Notes: generated from the sequence alone by a model not told the origin. A stretch of 37,816 nt of DNA from Bacillus sp. AFS006103 (GCA_002559145.1 NTXX01000042.1:1-37816), one strand, 5' to 3'. Numbered from the stretch's first letter, positions 22,653 through 31,319 are shown. Made by a program: numbers and translations.

Positions 22653-23372
22653 TTAAATATCGTTAATTACAATATACGACGCTTTTACTGGTCCATGAAC
22701 CCCAACGACTAAATTCAATTCTATATCCGCAGAATTACTTGGTCCGGTAATAAAGTTGATACACGAGGCAACATGACCCGTTTTCTTGTGGATCTCCCGC
22801 ATCTTTTGAGCCGCTTGTGTGATTCGTGGGACTAATGTGCTTTTCGGTATAAGGGCAATATAGGTTGCAGGTAAAAAGCTCACCGTTCTCCCTTTATTCT
22901 CATCGCTATACAAAACAACTGTTCCCGATTCAGCAAGTGTCACTTCACTAATTGTAATCCCTACATTAGCCCTCTCCGCTTTTGCGATGTTCTCTTTCCC
23001 TTTAAGGTGATCCCATTCGTAAACCTCGATCTTCTGATCAGACCATACCTTATTAAAGAGAGGGTCTAAGCCCCACTGCGAAAAGCGCTCATCCTTCCAG
23101 GTTACAATTGGACCTCCACCATAATCTGAAACCACGTTGTTAAGAGTAGCTGCTAAATCCTTTTTGTCAGTTACGTGGATACTTGTATGGATTTTCTTAC
23201 ATTGCTCCGTTAATACTTCTAGTAATTCGTCCTGAGTAGCATTTTTGAGCACTTCATATTGGGGCTGAAATTTCCAGATCGGCCTTTCCACCGAAGAGGA
23301 AATTCTCGGGCGTTCCAAACGACTGGCAATTTGATTTAAAAATTTATCCCGATTTTGAATCATCCCTGCCAT
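22653..23372 (-). CDS. lutC: LutC, LUD-domain subunit of lactate utilisation complex
   Basis: LutC is one of three proteins that together oxidise L-lactate to pyruvate in Bacillus. The 239-residue product is an LUD-domain protein with the conserved VGITISEVTLAESGTVVLYS segment and the HVASCINFITGPSNSADIE motif near the C-terminus. It has no Fe-S motif of its own. The ATG at 23372 has AGGGAGG about 9 nt upstream, inside the end of lutB, with a 2-nt gap between the genes. It is last in the lutA-lutB-lutC order. Confidence 0.93.
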   Translation of the reverse strand: MAGMIQNRDKFLNQIASRLERPRISSSVERPIWKFQPQYEVLKNATQDELLEVLTEQCKKIHTSIHVTDKKDLAATLNNVVSDYGGGPIVTWKDERFSQWGLDPLFNKVWSDQKIEVYEWDHLKGKENIAKAERANVGITISEVTLAESGTVVLYSDENKGRTVSFLPATYIALIPKSTLVPRITQAAQKMREIHKKTGHVASCINFITGPSNSADIELNLVVGVHGPVKASYIVINDI

Positions 23373-23374
23373 GA

Positions 23375-24799
23375 TTATTTGCCTCCCTTTTCACGGTTTT
23401 TAAACCAATCTCTGAATCGTTCTTTATTTGGTGCTGGAAAATCACGAATATCTGTCCATGCTTTTAAGGGGCCTGGTCCTTTGGTGATCTTCTCTCCAAC
23501 AGTAAATGGATTCATTGCAGCAGGTGCAATTTTAGACCCAATGTTATACATAAGTGGCGATGCTGCCCCTAATCCAAATGCTTTCATTAATAATTTTTCG
23601 GATATGGGTGCCTTTCCCTCTTTTTCAACTATGACTTCACGGTGTTTATGAAGAAGGTTATGTAACGGTATTTTTACCGGACATACTTCTGTACAAGCAC
23701 CACATAGAGTTGATGCGTAAGGTAGTTCTTTAAATTCATCATATCCCCCTAATAATGGAGACAAGACTGCACCAATTGGACCTGAATAGATAGAGCCGTA
23801 TGCATGTCCGCCGACATGACGATAAACTGGGCATACATTTATACAAGCTGCACAACGAATACATTGAAGGACCGACTGGAACTCGCCCCCAAGAATTTTG
23901 GATCTACCATTGTCAACAATGACAAGGTGAAATTCCTCTGGACCATCAACATCCAATGCTTCTTTTGGCCCTGTTAACACTGTAATATAACTAGTTAATT
24001 TCTGCCCGACCGCACTTCTAGTTAATAAACTAACTAGGACCTCCATCTCTTCAAAAGTAGGGACAAGTCTTTCCATCCCCATAACAGTAATTTGTGTTTT
24101 AGGTAATGCAGTCACTAGGTCAGCATTTCCTTCGTTTGTCACTAAACTGAAAGATCCGGTCTCTGCGACGGCAAAGTTACAGCCTGTTATCCCGATATCC
24201 GCTGAAAGGTATTCCTTTCGTAGCATTTGACGAGCATGCCAGGCTAATTCTTCAGGTTTTGATGTTTTTGTATAACCTAGCTTTTCAGTAAATACGTCAC
24301 GAATTTGCTCTTTATTTTTATGTAAAGCTGGTACAACAATATGAGAAGGCGGATCATGATCATCAATTTGTAGAATGTATTCGCCTAAATCCGTCTCAAT
24401 TACCTCACAGCCTTCTTGCTCCAACATTGCATTTAAGCTGATTTCTTCGGTTACCATTGATTTTGATTTAACAATTTTCTTTGCTTCCTTCTTTTTTACA
24501 ACCCCACGGATATACTCGTTAGCCTCTTCCTTGGTCTGAGCAAAAAATACATTTCCGCCGCGTTTGGCAACATTCTCACTTAATTGCTCCAAGTAATAAT
24601 CCAAGTTTTCTAGTACATGCTGACGGATTTCTTCCCCATGCGAACGCCATTCTTCCCAGTTGCCTAATTCCTCAGTTGCAACTCGTCTTTTTACTCCCAT
24701 ACCGTCCTGTGCTCCTGCAACGGCGCCGCGCATGAAGTCATCATGAATCCCTTTATCAACACGATCTTTAAATTGATCCGTGCTAATCTTCATTGACAT
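23375..24799 (-). CDS. lutB: LutB, iron-sulfur subunit of lactate utilisation complex
   Basis: A 474-residue protein. The N-terminal LUD domain (roughly 60-300) includes the GITGCNFAVAETGSFSLVTN segment. It is followed by a ferredoxin-like region with CIRCAACINVCP and CGACTEVCP, binding two [4Fe-4S] clusters. It acts with LutA and LutC in L-lactate oxidation to pyruvate, feeding electrons to the respiratory chain. The ATG at 24799 is chosen because GGAGG lies 9 nt upstream. A longer frame to 24835 has no such site. The neighbouring ATG two codons later is a weaker alternative. The length agrees with the Bacillus family (about 475). Confidence 0.94.
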   Translation of the reverse strand: MSMKISTDQFKDRVDKGIHDDFMRGAVAGAQDGMGVKRRVATEELGNWEEWRSHGEEIRQHVLENLDYYLEQLSENVAKRGGNVFFAQTKEEANEYIRGVVKKKEAKKIVKSKSMVTEEISLNAMLEQEGCEVIETDLGEYILQIDDHDPPSHIVVPALHKNKEQIRDVFTEKLGYTKTSKPEELAWHARQMLRKEYLSADIGITGCNFAVAETGSFSLVTNEGNADLVTALPKTQITVMGMERLVPTFEEMEVLVSLLTRSAVGQKLTSYITVLTGPKEALDVDGPEEFHLVIVDNGRSKILGGEFQSVLQCIRCAACINVCPVYRHVGGHAYGSIYSGPIGAVLSPLLGGYDEFKELPYASTLCGACTEVCPVKIPLHNLLHKHREVIVEKEGKAPISEKLLMKAFGLGAASPLMYNIGSKIAPAAMNPFTVGEKITKGPGPLKAWTDIRDFPAPNKERFRDWFKNREKGGK

Positions 24800-24845
24800 A
24801 CAATCATTCCTCCACTCTCTGAATTTACTAAACAAGTAAGAACAA

Positions 24846-25562
24846 TCATCGACTATTTAATACCTCAGCAATATGCATCACTTTGATTGGCTTTCCTACT
24901 CGATCAATCCGCCCGCCGATATTCATTAAGCATGCCGCATCAGCACCAATAAGGTACTCTGCGCCTGTTTCTTCTACATGGCGAACTTTTTCATCGACCA
25001 TTTGCTCAGAAATTTGAGCCATTTTTACGGAAAAGGTCCCCCCAAATCCACAGCATTGTTCCTTCCCGGGTAATTCTGTAAACTTAAGACCTTTTACATT
25101 GCTCAAAAGAATCATTGGAGCTTTTTTAACACCTAATAACCTCGTCATATGACAAGAAGTATGGTAGGTAACACTACCTTCAAAACGGGCACCAACATCT
25201 TCAATTTTCAAAACGTCAACAATAAATTGGGTTAGTTCGAATGATCTTTCTGCCAATTTTTTTGCCTTAGGTTCCCAAACTGGGTCTCCCTTAAATATGT
25301 GTTGGTATTCATGAAACATCGTTATACAAGAGCCTGATGGCGAGACTATGTACTCCGCCTCTTTAAATGTATCAATCATACGTTTCATCGCTTCTTTTGT
25401 TTCTTTTACATAACCACTATTGTATGATGGCTGACCACAACATACTTGGGATTCAGGAAAATCTATTTCACATCCAAGTCTTTCAAGCAGCTCAACGGTT
25501 GCTTTTCCTACATTACTTTGAAACATATCTACAATACAGGTTGCAAAAAGTGTTACCTTCAT
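24846..25562 (-). CDS. lutA: LutA, CCG-domain subunit of lactate utilisation complex
   Basis: A 238-residue protein with two cysteine-rich CCG domains, SQVCCGQPSYNSG and KEQCCGFGGTFSVK, as in LutA and the C-terminus of GlcF. Such domains bind a noncubane [4Fe-4S] cluster or a similar centre and take part in electron transfer from lactate. The ATG at 25562 has AGGAGAGG upstream. It is first in lutABC. A perfect LutR-type palindrome lies 53-65 bp upstream, so lactate induction by release of LutR is expected. A weak cre-like site (25685-25699, one core mismatch) is further upstream. Confidence 0.94.
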   Translation of the reverse strand: MKVTLFATCIVDMFQSNVGKATVELLERLGCEIDFPESQVCCGQPSYNSGYVKETKEAMKRMIDTFKEAEYIVSPSGSCITMFHEYQHIFKGDPVWEPKAKKLAERSFELTQFIVDVLKIEDVGARFEGSVTYHTSCHMTRLLGVKKAPMILLSNVKGLKFTELPGKEQCCGFGGTFSVKMAQISEQMVDEKVRHVEETGAEYLIGADAACLMNIGGRIDRVGKPIKVMHIAEVLNSR

Positions 25563-25614
25563 GTCTGTCTTCCTCTCCTACATATCAAATTTTCATAAGT
25601 CATACAGTAAACAG

Positions 25615-25627
25615 GTCATCAGATGAC
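25615..25627. promoter_or_regulatory. LutR-type operator upstream of lutA
   Basis: GTCATC-A-GATGAC is a perfect 6-1-6 palindrome. The same TCATCAGATGAC sequence recurs upstream of lutP. GntR/FadR-type repressors bind short palindromes of this kind, and lutR lies next door. Confidence 0.75.
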
Positions 25628-25712
25628 TTGGTAAAAAAAGAAATAATTTTTATAACATTTATACTACTATAAAGTTAGTTATGATTGAAAGGGTTTGCAA
25701 AAAAAAAAATAT

Positions 25713-25756
25713 AAAAAAAAAAAAAAACATGCGTTCCAAAATAATTGGCTAAGCAT
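25713..25756 (-). terminator. Candidate terminator of lutR with a 15-T run
   Basis: On the minus strand ATGC and CCAA pair with TTGG and GCAT (25756-25729) as an imperfect hairpin, followed directly by fifteen T (25727-25713). A second run of eleven T (25709-25699) follows three bases later. The hairpin is weak but the T run is exceptional. Confidence 0.5.
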
Positions 25757-25778
25757 ACTTTTTTTAGAAATATATGGT

Positions 25779-26507
25779 TCATTTCGAAAAATCTGCAGAT
25801 AGAAAGTACTTTTGTAGAATTATTTCAACATTCTCCAAATGAATAAGCATATATTTGCTCGCTTTTTCTTCATCTTGCTCCTTAATCGCCTCATAAATAT
25901 CATTATGTTCTTCATAGAGTTGTTCAACTGTTCTTTGTTTAGAAAAGAGCCAAACCCGTCTTGTTTCTTTCATCGTTTCTCCCATTAATCCAGAAACTTG
26001 ATTCATCAAACTAAGCAAAAGAGGGTTTTGAGCTGCCTCTGCTAGTACAAAATGAAATTGTAAATCTGCCTTTTCACCTAGCGTCTCATCCCCATTGGCA
26101 TGTTTCATTTCCTCTAGAGCCTTCTCCATCCTGATTAGATGCGAACTTGTTCGTTTTTTAGCTGCTGCTGCTGCAGTACCAACTTCAATAATCTTACGAA
26201 CTTCTAAAAGTTGTGCGATATCTTCTTTATTCATTAAAATAGCTGTTGAAAGTGGGAAAGTAATTCGATTTGTTTCAAATTCGTTTACATAGGTACCTTC
26301 CCCTTGCTTCATTTCAACAAGGCCCATCGCTCTTAATGATGTTAATGCTTCGCGAATCGCAGATCTCCCCACTTGAAAGTTTTCCGCCAACTGTTGTACC
26401 GAAGCAAGTTTCTCACCAGGTTTAACTTGGCCCGATCGAATCAATTCATAAATAGCCTCTGCTACTTCTTCATATATTTTTTTTGGTTTAATTTTTTTAT
26501 ATTTCAC
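25779..26507 (-). CDS. lutR: LutR, GntR/FadR-family transcription regulator
   Basis: A 242-residue regulator. The N-terminal winged helix (about 1-75) includes KIYEEVAEAIYELIRSGQVK and the GRSAIREALTSLRAMGLVE recognition region. The C-terminal all-helical FCD ligand domain has the LEVRKIIE start and late metal-binding histidines. In B. subtilis LutR represses lutABC and lutP until L-lactate is present. The GTG at 26507 is chosen because AGGGG lies 8 nt upstream and the longer frame starts with TTG inside that site. It lies upstream of lutA on the same strand and divergent from lutP. Identical operator-like palindromes precede both targets, supporting the name. Confidence 0.9.
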   Translation of the reverse strand: MKYKKIKPKKIYEEVAEAIYELIRSGQVKPGEKLASVQQLAENFQVGRSAIREALTSLRAMGLVEMKQGEGTYVNEFETNRITFPLSTAILMNKEDIAQLLEVRKIIEVGTAAAAAKKRTSSHLIRMEKALEEMKHANGDETLGEKADLQFHFVLAEAAQNPLLLSLMNQVSGLMGETMKETRRVWLFSKQRTVEQLYEEHNDIYEAIKEQDEEKASKYMLIHLENVEIILQKYFLSADFSK

Positions 26508-26721
26508 ACAACCAACCCCTAACAAGCAATTCCTCTTTCAGACACCCTTTTATTATACCGTTTTTTCAAAAAATGCATATACCATCCAACATCAGTCCAC
26601 TAAAACATTTTTACACTACCATCCTATGAAAATGCTATAAAATATTAATATTTTCAAAAAAAAGATTGTATTTCTACCAATTTGTCACTTATAATTCATT
26701 TTAGCACCGTGATACATCTTA

Positions 26722-26733
26722 TCATCAGATGAC
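26722..26733. promoter_or_regulatory. LutR-type operator upstream of lutP
   Basis: TCATCAGATGAC repeats 12 bases of the operator before lutA, with the TCATC-A-GATGA palindrome intact. It lies 101-113 bp before lutP and about 215 bp before lutR. Confidence 0.75.
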
Positions 26734-26745
26734 CTAATCACCATT

Positions 26746-26759
26746 TGTAAGCGGTTACC
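26746..26759 (+). promoter_or_regulatory. cre-like CcpA site before lutP
   Basis: TGTAAGCGGTTACC matches TGWNANCGNTNWCA at all but one or two positions. Carbon catabolite repression of lactate uptake is expected in Bacillus. Confidence 0.55.
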
Positions 26760-26834
26760 GATTTTAAGGAGGGTAGGTATTATTTACTTAGGGGAAAAAA
26801 CAAAAAAAAGCTAATTCGGGGGGATTAAGCGATT

Positions 26835-28529
26835 ATGACATTTACTCAAAATTTTACCGCTGTGGGAGATAATCTCGCACTTTCAGCTGTTGTTGCACTA
26901 ATTCCAATCATTTACTTTTTCTGGGCCTTAGCAGTCAAACGGATGAAGGGCTATCTAGCTGGAATATCTACACTTGCAATTGCTTTAGTCATTGCAATTT
27001 TTGCCTATAAAATGCCAGCAGGGATGGCATTTATGTCCGCATCCCAAGGTGCCGTATATGGTATTCTACCAATTGGCTGGATTATTATAACTTCAGTATT
27101 TTTATACAAACTTACAGTAAAAACGGGACAATTTGATATTATTCGAACATCTGTTGTATCCATTACTGAGGACCGCCGTTTACAAGCTCTTTTGGTTGCC
27201 TTTTCTTTCGGGGCGTTCCTTGAAGGTGCTGCAGGTTTCGGTGCACCAGTAGCAATATCTGCTGCTCTATTAGTAGGTTTGGGTTTCAATCCTTTATACG
27301 CCGCCGGGCTTTGCCTAATTGCAAATACTGCACCTGTAGCATTCGGAGCTATCGGTGCCCCGATTATTGCTATGGAAGGTCCTACCGGAATTGCGGCTAC
27401 TGAAATCTCCAAAATGGTAGGCCGTCAATTGCCGTTTCTTTCTGTCTTTATCCCGTTCTATTTAGTATTTATTATGGCAGGCTGGAAGAAAACGAAAGAA
27501 GTAATGCCCGCCATTCTTGTTTCGGGAGTAGCATTTGCTGGTACACAATTTTTTACTTCAAACTTTATGGGACCAGAACTTCCCGATATCTTATCAGCGT
27601 TAGTTTCATTATTCGCACTTGCAATCTTCTTGAAATTCTGGAAGCCTAAAACGATTTTCCGTTTCACTTCTGAACAAGAGCTTGCTGCAACCTCAACCGT
27701 AAAGACTCTAAAAACCCAAGATGTTAAACATTCAGGAGGGCAAATTTTCAAAGCTTGGTCCCCTTTCCTATTGTTAACAGGAATCATTACTTTATGGGGT
27801 ATGCCTACTATTAAACTAGCTTTAACCGGGCATTATGAAGGAGCAAATGCAATCTTAAAAGCTCTTAATACCATCGGACATTCACTAACGTTCATTCCAA
27901 ATGTCCCACTAATAAACAATAAAATTATCAACACTGCCGGTGCTGCTGTTCCTGCTATATACAAACTTGAGTTGCTTGGAGCAGCAGGGACTGCGATCTT
28001 GATCGCAGCCATCTTAACAAAATTCATTGTCGGGATTTCTTGGAAAGATTGGGCAATTACGTTTGGAGAAACCCTTAACGAGTTAAAATATCCAGTTATA
28101 ACAATTGCTTCTGTTGTTGGTTTTGCTTATGTCACCAATTCCTCTGGTATGAGTACTACTCTTGGAATGACACTTGCAAAAACAGGTTCAACGTTATTTC
28201 CGTTTTTCTCACCTTTCCTTGGCTGGCTTGGGGTGTTTATTACTGGTTCTGATACATCTGCAAACTTATTATTCGGTAACCTGCAAAAAATTACAGCAAC
28301 CTCCGTCGGCATGAATCCAGTGCTTGCCCTTGCAGCTAACTCTTCAGGTGGGGTAACTGGAAAAATGATTTCACCGCAATCTATAGCTGTTGCCTGTGCA
28401 GCGGTAGGGTTAGCAGGAAAAGAATCCGATTTATTCCGCTTCACGATTAAACATAGCTTTTTCTTAGTTATTATTGTGGGGATTCTTACCTTCCTACAAA
28501 ACGGTGTATTGTCTTGGATGATACCTTAA
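26835..28529 (+). CDS. lutP: L-lactate permease family transporter
   Basis: A 564-residue membrane protein of the LldP/GlcA family with about 13 hydrophobic segments. The family motif FSFGAFLEGAAGFGAPVAIS is present at about residues 122-141, and the end region has GSDTSANLLFGNLQ. Family members bring in L-lactate, D-lactate and often glycolate with protons. The ATG at 26835 has a G6 run about 11 nt upstream. It is divergent from lutR, with a LutR palindrome and a cre site in its promoter. Because a glycolate oxidase operon lies 4 kb away without its own permease, this protein may serve both acids. Confidence 0.94.
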   Translation: MTFTQNFTAVGDNLALSAVVALIPIIYFFWALAVKRMKGYLAGISTLAIALVIAIFAYKMPAGMAFMSASQGAVYGILPIGWIIITSVFLYKLTVKTGQFDIIRTSVVSITEDRRLQALLVAFSFGAFLEGAAGFGAPVAISAALLVGLGFNPLYAAGLCLIANTAPVAFGAIGAPIIAMEGPTGIAATEISKMVGRQLPFLSVFIPFYLVFIMAGWKKTKEVMPAILVSGVAFAGTQFFTSNFMGPELPDILSALVSLFALAIFLKFWKPKTIFRFTSEQELAATSTVKTLKTQDVKHSGGQIFKAWSPFLLLTGIITLWGMPTIKLALTGHYEGANAILKALNTIGHSLTFIPNVPLINNKIINTAGAAVPAIYKLELLGAAGTAILIAAILTKFIVGISWKDWAITFGETLNELKYPVITIASVVGFAYVTNSSGMSTTLGMTLAKTGSTLFPFFSPFLGWLGVFITGSDTSANLLFGNLQKITATSVGMNPVLALAANSSGGVTGKMISPQSIAVACAAVGLAGKESDLFRFTIKHSFFLVIIVGILTFLQNGVLSWMIP

Positions 28530-28544
28530 TAAAAATATAAGACG

Positions 28545-28577
28545 AAGGCACATGCTCAAACAGGGCATGTGCCTTTT
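28545..28577 (+). terminator. Terminator of lutP
   Basis: AAGGCACATGC (28545-28555) and GCATGTGCCTT (28565-28575) form a perfect 11-bp stem followed by T residues, 16 nt past the lutP stop codon. Confidence 0.9.
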
Positions 28578-28656
28578 GTTATGGTTAGTCTTCTAGTCTT
28601 TTGTCAAAAATAAGCTATAATAGATAAGGTTCTCATATAAACAAAGGAGTTTTTTT

Positions 28657-30402
28657 ATGAATGTAATTTGTTCCACTTTGAATGCTAAGTTTATTCATAC
28701 GAACCTAGCGATTCGATATTTAAAGGCTTATGCAGCACCTGAATTTAACATACAAATTAAAGAATATACGATAAAGGATCCCGTCTTAAATATCGTAACA
28801 GATCTATATCAATTGAAACCAGACGTCATTGGATTTAGCTGTTATATCTGGAACATCGAAGAAACCATTAAAGTGGTTAATTTGTTAAAAAAAGTGGATC
28901 CATCACTTATTATTGTTCTTGGCGGTCCTGAAATTACATATGATACGCGTGAATGGATAGGAAAAATTCCTGAAGTTGACTTTATTGTTATCGGTGAAGG
29001 AGAACAAACCTTTAAACAACTTCTAGTTGAAATTGAAAGAAATCATAATTATAACAAGGTACCTGGCATTGCCTTCCGTGATAATGACCAGATCATTATC
29101 ACTCCCCAAATGAATAAACTGGATCTTAAGGATTTACCGTCTCCTTATCGCTTCCCAGAAGATATCGTTCATTTAGGCAAAAGAGTCACCTATATTGAAA
29201 CTAGCCGCGGTTGTCCATTTAGCTGCCAATTTTGTTTGTCATCGATTGAAGTTGGTGTCCGTTATTTTGATCGTGAAAAAATTAAAGATGATATACGTTA
29301 TTTAATGGCTCATGGTGCAAAGACGATCAAATTTGTGGATCGAACCTTTAATATAAGCAGGAGCTATGCAATGGAAATGTTCCGTTTCTTAATCGATGAA
29401 CATCTGCCCGGCACCGTCTTTCAGTTTGAAATTACTGCAGATATTATGCGCCCTGAAGTAATTGAATTTCTAAATCAAGAAGCCCCTAAAGGACTATTCA
29501 GATTTGAGATCGGTGTCCAATCAACGAATGACTTTACAAATGAACTTGTGATGCGCAAACAAAATTATTCTAAACTTTCTAGAACTGTTTTAATGGTGAA
29601 GGAAGGTAATAAGATCGATCAGCATCTAGATTTAATTGCTGGTTTACCAGAAGAAGATTACAATTCTTTCCGAAAAACGTTTAATGATGTTTTTGAGCTG
29701 CGACCTGAAGAACTGCAGTTAGGGTTTTTAAAAATGCTTCGGGGAACGGGAGTCCGCCTTCGTGCTGCTGACCACGAATATGTTTATATGGATCATTCTC
29801 CCTATGAAATCTTAAGTAATAACGTTCTCTCTTTTGATGATATTGTTCGAATCAAGCAGGTGGAAGATGTATTAGAAAAGTATTGGAATGACCATCGCAT
29901 GGATGCAACTGTTGAATTCTTAATATCCAATGCTTTTCCATCTCCTTTTGATTTTTTCCAACAGTTTGGTTCCCACTGGGAAAAGCAAGGCTGGTCCAGA
30001 ATTGGTCATCAACTGGAGGATTTATTCCGCAGACTGTATACCTTTTTGGAACACAAGGGCGTTAACGACCTTGATGTCATTGTTGGCCTAATGAAATATG
30101 ATTATCTCAAGAACCATAAATATAAACCGAGAAAACCTTGGTGGGAAGCTAGTTTTGATAAGGAAAAGCGAACACAAATTTACAAACAAATTTCCGAACA
30201 CCCATCAATTTTAGGACAATCGTTTGTTGACCTTGGCTTAGATGAAAAGGAATTATATAAACATACCATGCTTGAGGAAATTCCCTTTGATTTATCACTG
30301 TATCAAGCAACAGGACAGATAAATAAACATCCTTCATGTTTATTAACCTATTTTGACCCTATGAATGGGAGAACACTCATATTTTCATTTCTCGAGAACT
30401 AA
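28657..30402 (+). CDS. B12-binding radical SAM protein with DUF4080 C-terminus
   Basis: A 581-residue protein. The N-terminal B12-binding Rossmann domain (about 1-140) starts MNVICSTLNAKFIHTNLAIR and includes VIVLGGPEITYD-like strands. The radical SAM core has CPFSCQFC (Cys186, Cys190, Cys193) for the [4Fe-4S] cluster. A C-terminal DUF4080 region follows. This class includes methyltransferases and tRNA or cofactor-modifying enzymes, but the reaction of DUF4080 proteins is not known to me. The ATG has AAAGGAG upstream with a T-rich spacer. The gene stands alone with its own terminator. Three small genes of unknown or spore-like type follow it. Confidence 0.9.
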   Translation: MNVICSTLNAKFIHTNLAIRYLKAYAAPEFNIQIKEYTIKDPVLNIVTDLYQLKPDVIGFSCYIWNIEETIKVVNLLKKVDPSLIIVLGGPEITYDTREWIGKIPEVDFIVIGEGEQTFKQLLVEIERNHNYNKVPGIAFRDNDQIIITPQMNKLDLKDLPSPYRFPEDIVHLGKRVTYIETSRGCPFSCQFCLSSIEVGVRYFDREKIKDDIRYLMAHGAKTIKFVDRTFNISRSYAMEMFRFLIDEHLPGTVFQFEITADIMRPEVIEFLNQEAPKGLFRFEIGVQSTNDFTNELVMRKQNYSKLSRTVLMVKEGNKIDQHLDLIAGLPEEDYNSFRKTFNDVFELRPEELQLGFLKMLRGTGVRLRAADHEYVYMDHSPYEILSNNVLSFDDIVRIKQVEDVLEKYWNDHRMDATVEFLISNAFPSPFDFFQQFGSHWEKQGWSRIGHQLEDLFRRLYTFLEHKGVNDLDVIVGLMKYDYLKNHKYKPRKPWWEASFDKEKRTQIYKQISEHPSILGQSFVDLGLDEKELYKHTMLEEIPFDLSLYQATGQINKHPSCLLTYFDPMNGRTLIFSFLEN

Positions 30403-30404
30403 CA

Positions 30405-30425
30405 AAGCCGGCATAGCCGGCTTAT
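30405..30425. terminator. Terminator of the radical SAM gene
   Basis: AAGCCGGC-ATA-GCCGGCTT (30405-30423) is a perfect 8-bp stem starting 2 nt past the stop codon and followed by a T-rich tract. The convergent small gene ends inside its right arm. Confidence 0.85.
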
Positions 30426-30559
30426 TTCTTTTTATTATTTTTCTTCTCTTTCTGTAACACCTGTAGAGTATCATACAATTTTGTGCCGTTAACATCGCCA
30501 AATTCAACGCTGAATTCTTCAGTAGGAATACGTGGTGGGGTTTTACGGCGGTTTTTCAT
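30422..30559 (-). CDS. Small basic protein, 45 residues, EFSxEF motif
   Basis: The ATG at 30559 overlaps the stop codon of the upstream small gene by one base (TGATG), so translation is coupled. The 45-residue product starts MKNRRKTPPRIPTEE, then FSVEFGDVNGTKLYD, and ends in a lysine-rich tail. The central E-F-S-V-E-F-G-D-x-N segment repeats the motif of its upstream neighbour (E-F-S-A-E-F-A-D-x-N), so the two are probably distant paralogues. The motif recalls the F-x-T-E-F-A repeats of gamma-type spore proteins, but the call is not secure. It ends within the radical SAM terminator. Confidence 0.6.
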   Translation of the reverse strand: MKNRRKTPPRIPTEEFSVEFGDVNGTKLYDTLQVLQKEKKNNKKK

Positions 30560-30720
30560 CAGCTTCTTCCCTTTTTCCCTAATTTAGAATTTCGGTTCTG
30601 AAACCTTATTGCATTATTATTATCTGCGAATTCCGCTGAAAATTCACTCTCCTGAACATTTTTATGGGGTGTTTTTGTATATTTTTCTACTGCATCAAAC
30701 TCCGCTTTACGCTTAGCCAT
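30559..30720 (-). CDS. Small basic protein, 53 residues, EFSxEF motif
   Basis: The ATG at 30720 has GGGAGGATTTTCA upstream on the minus strand, a strong site. The product begins MAKRKAEFDAVEKYTKT, with a central E-F-S-A-E-F-A-D-N-N-N segment and a basic tail ending KLGKKGRS. It has no cysteine, hydrophobic segment or signal peptide. Such lysine-rich, hydrophilic small proteins with Phe-Glu motifs recall gamma-type small acid-soluble spore proteins; this is inference. It is the first of a two-gene coupled pair. It is too short for usual annotation pipelines to notice. Confidence 0.6.
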   Translation of the reverse strand: MAKRKAEFDAVEKYTKTPHKNVQESEFSAEFADNNNAIRFQNRNSKLGKKGRS

Positions 30721-30854
30721 TGAAAATCCTCCCTAAAAAATTTATCTTACTACCATAGTTTTAAACAAATATAGAGTAATCATTCCTTTCCTTATTTTTC
30801 ATTAATAAAATTGCATGACTCGAGGAAAATAAGAAAAAACAGGAGTGATATGAA

Positions 30855-31208
30855 ATGAAAAAATCGAAAAATACTCAGTTGACAGATCAGGTTAGCATGA
30901 ATGAAACGATGCCACATCAAATAAATTCGCCCAGCTTTGAAGGTACTGGAATTAAGATGGAGCCTCCTTTTGTGAATAAACATGGTGTTATTATTGGTGA
31001 TAGTATTTATTCCTCTCCTAATTCCCCATTAGAAACCTGGACAAAGGATACGGACCCTTCAATCATGGCTGGAGATGATTGGGTTCACCCTACAAATGAT
31101 ATCGGCTGGAACACATCAGAAAATCGTGAGTTATTAGAAATGAAAAAGAAACCACAGGCCTACCCTTTTATGCATCCTACAAAAGATGTTAGTAAAGGTA
31201 GTGATTGA
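30855..31208 (+). CDS. DUF3905-type protein
   Basis: A 117-residue soluble protein matching what I know as DUF3905, a Bacillus family of unknown role. Conserved-looking segments are FVNKHGVIIGDSIYSSPNSP, TDPSIMAGDDWVHPTNDIGW and the C-terminal PFMHPTKDVS. The many Pro, Asp and Trp residues and lack of strong helices suggest an extended or spore-type protein. The ATG has AGGAG 9 nt upstream. It is monocistronic with its own terminator. Confidence 0.75.
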   Translation: MKKSKNTQLTDQVSMNETMPHQINSPSFEGTGIKMEPPFVNKHGVIIGDSIYSSPNSPLETWTKDTDPSIMAGDDWVHPTNDIGWNTSENRELLEMKKKPQAYPFMHPTKDVSKGSD

Positions 31209-31230
31209 TGGATATTAAAATTTTGTACAC

Positions 31231-31259
31231 ACTCCGGGGTATCCACTCCGGAGTTTTTT
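31231..31259 (+). terminator. Terminator of the DUF3905 gene
   Basis: ACTCCGG (31231-31237) and CCGGAGT (31248-31254) form a 7-bp stem followed by TTTTT. Confidence 0.8.
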
Positions 31260-31319
31260 AATACACCTCTAAACAAACATTGATATAATAAAGATAAGGA
31301 TTTTTCGGAGGTGCAAACG

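Noticed and set aside
25685..25699. cre site upstream of lutA
   Set aside because: TTGAAAGGGTTTGCA has G in place of the central C of the essential CG pair.
27005..27412. 135-codon minus-strand frame in lutP
   Set aside because: Antisense shadow of membrane protein codons.
30422..30559. Only a terminator region after the radical SAM gene
   Set aside because: The frame is coupled to an upstream gene by a one-base overlap and shares a motif with it, so it is more likely a gene that ends inside the terminator.
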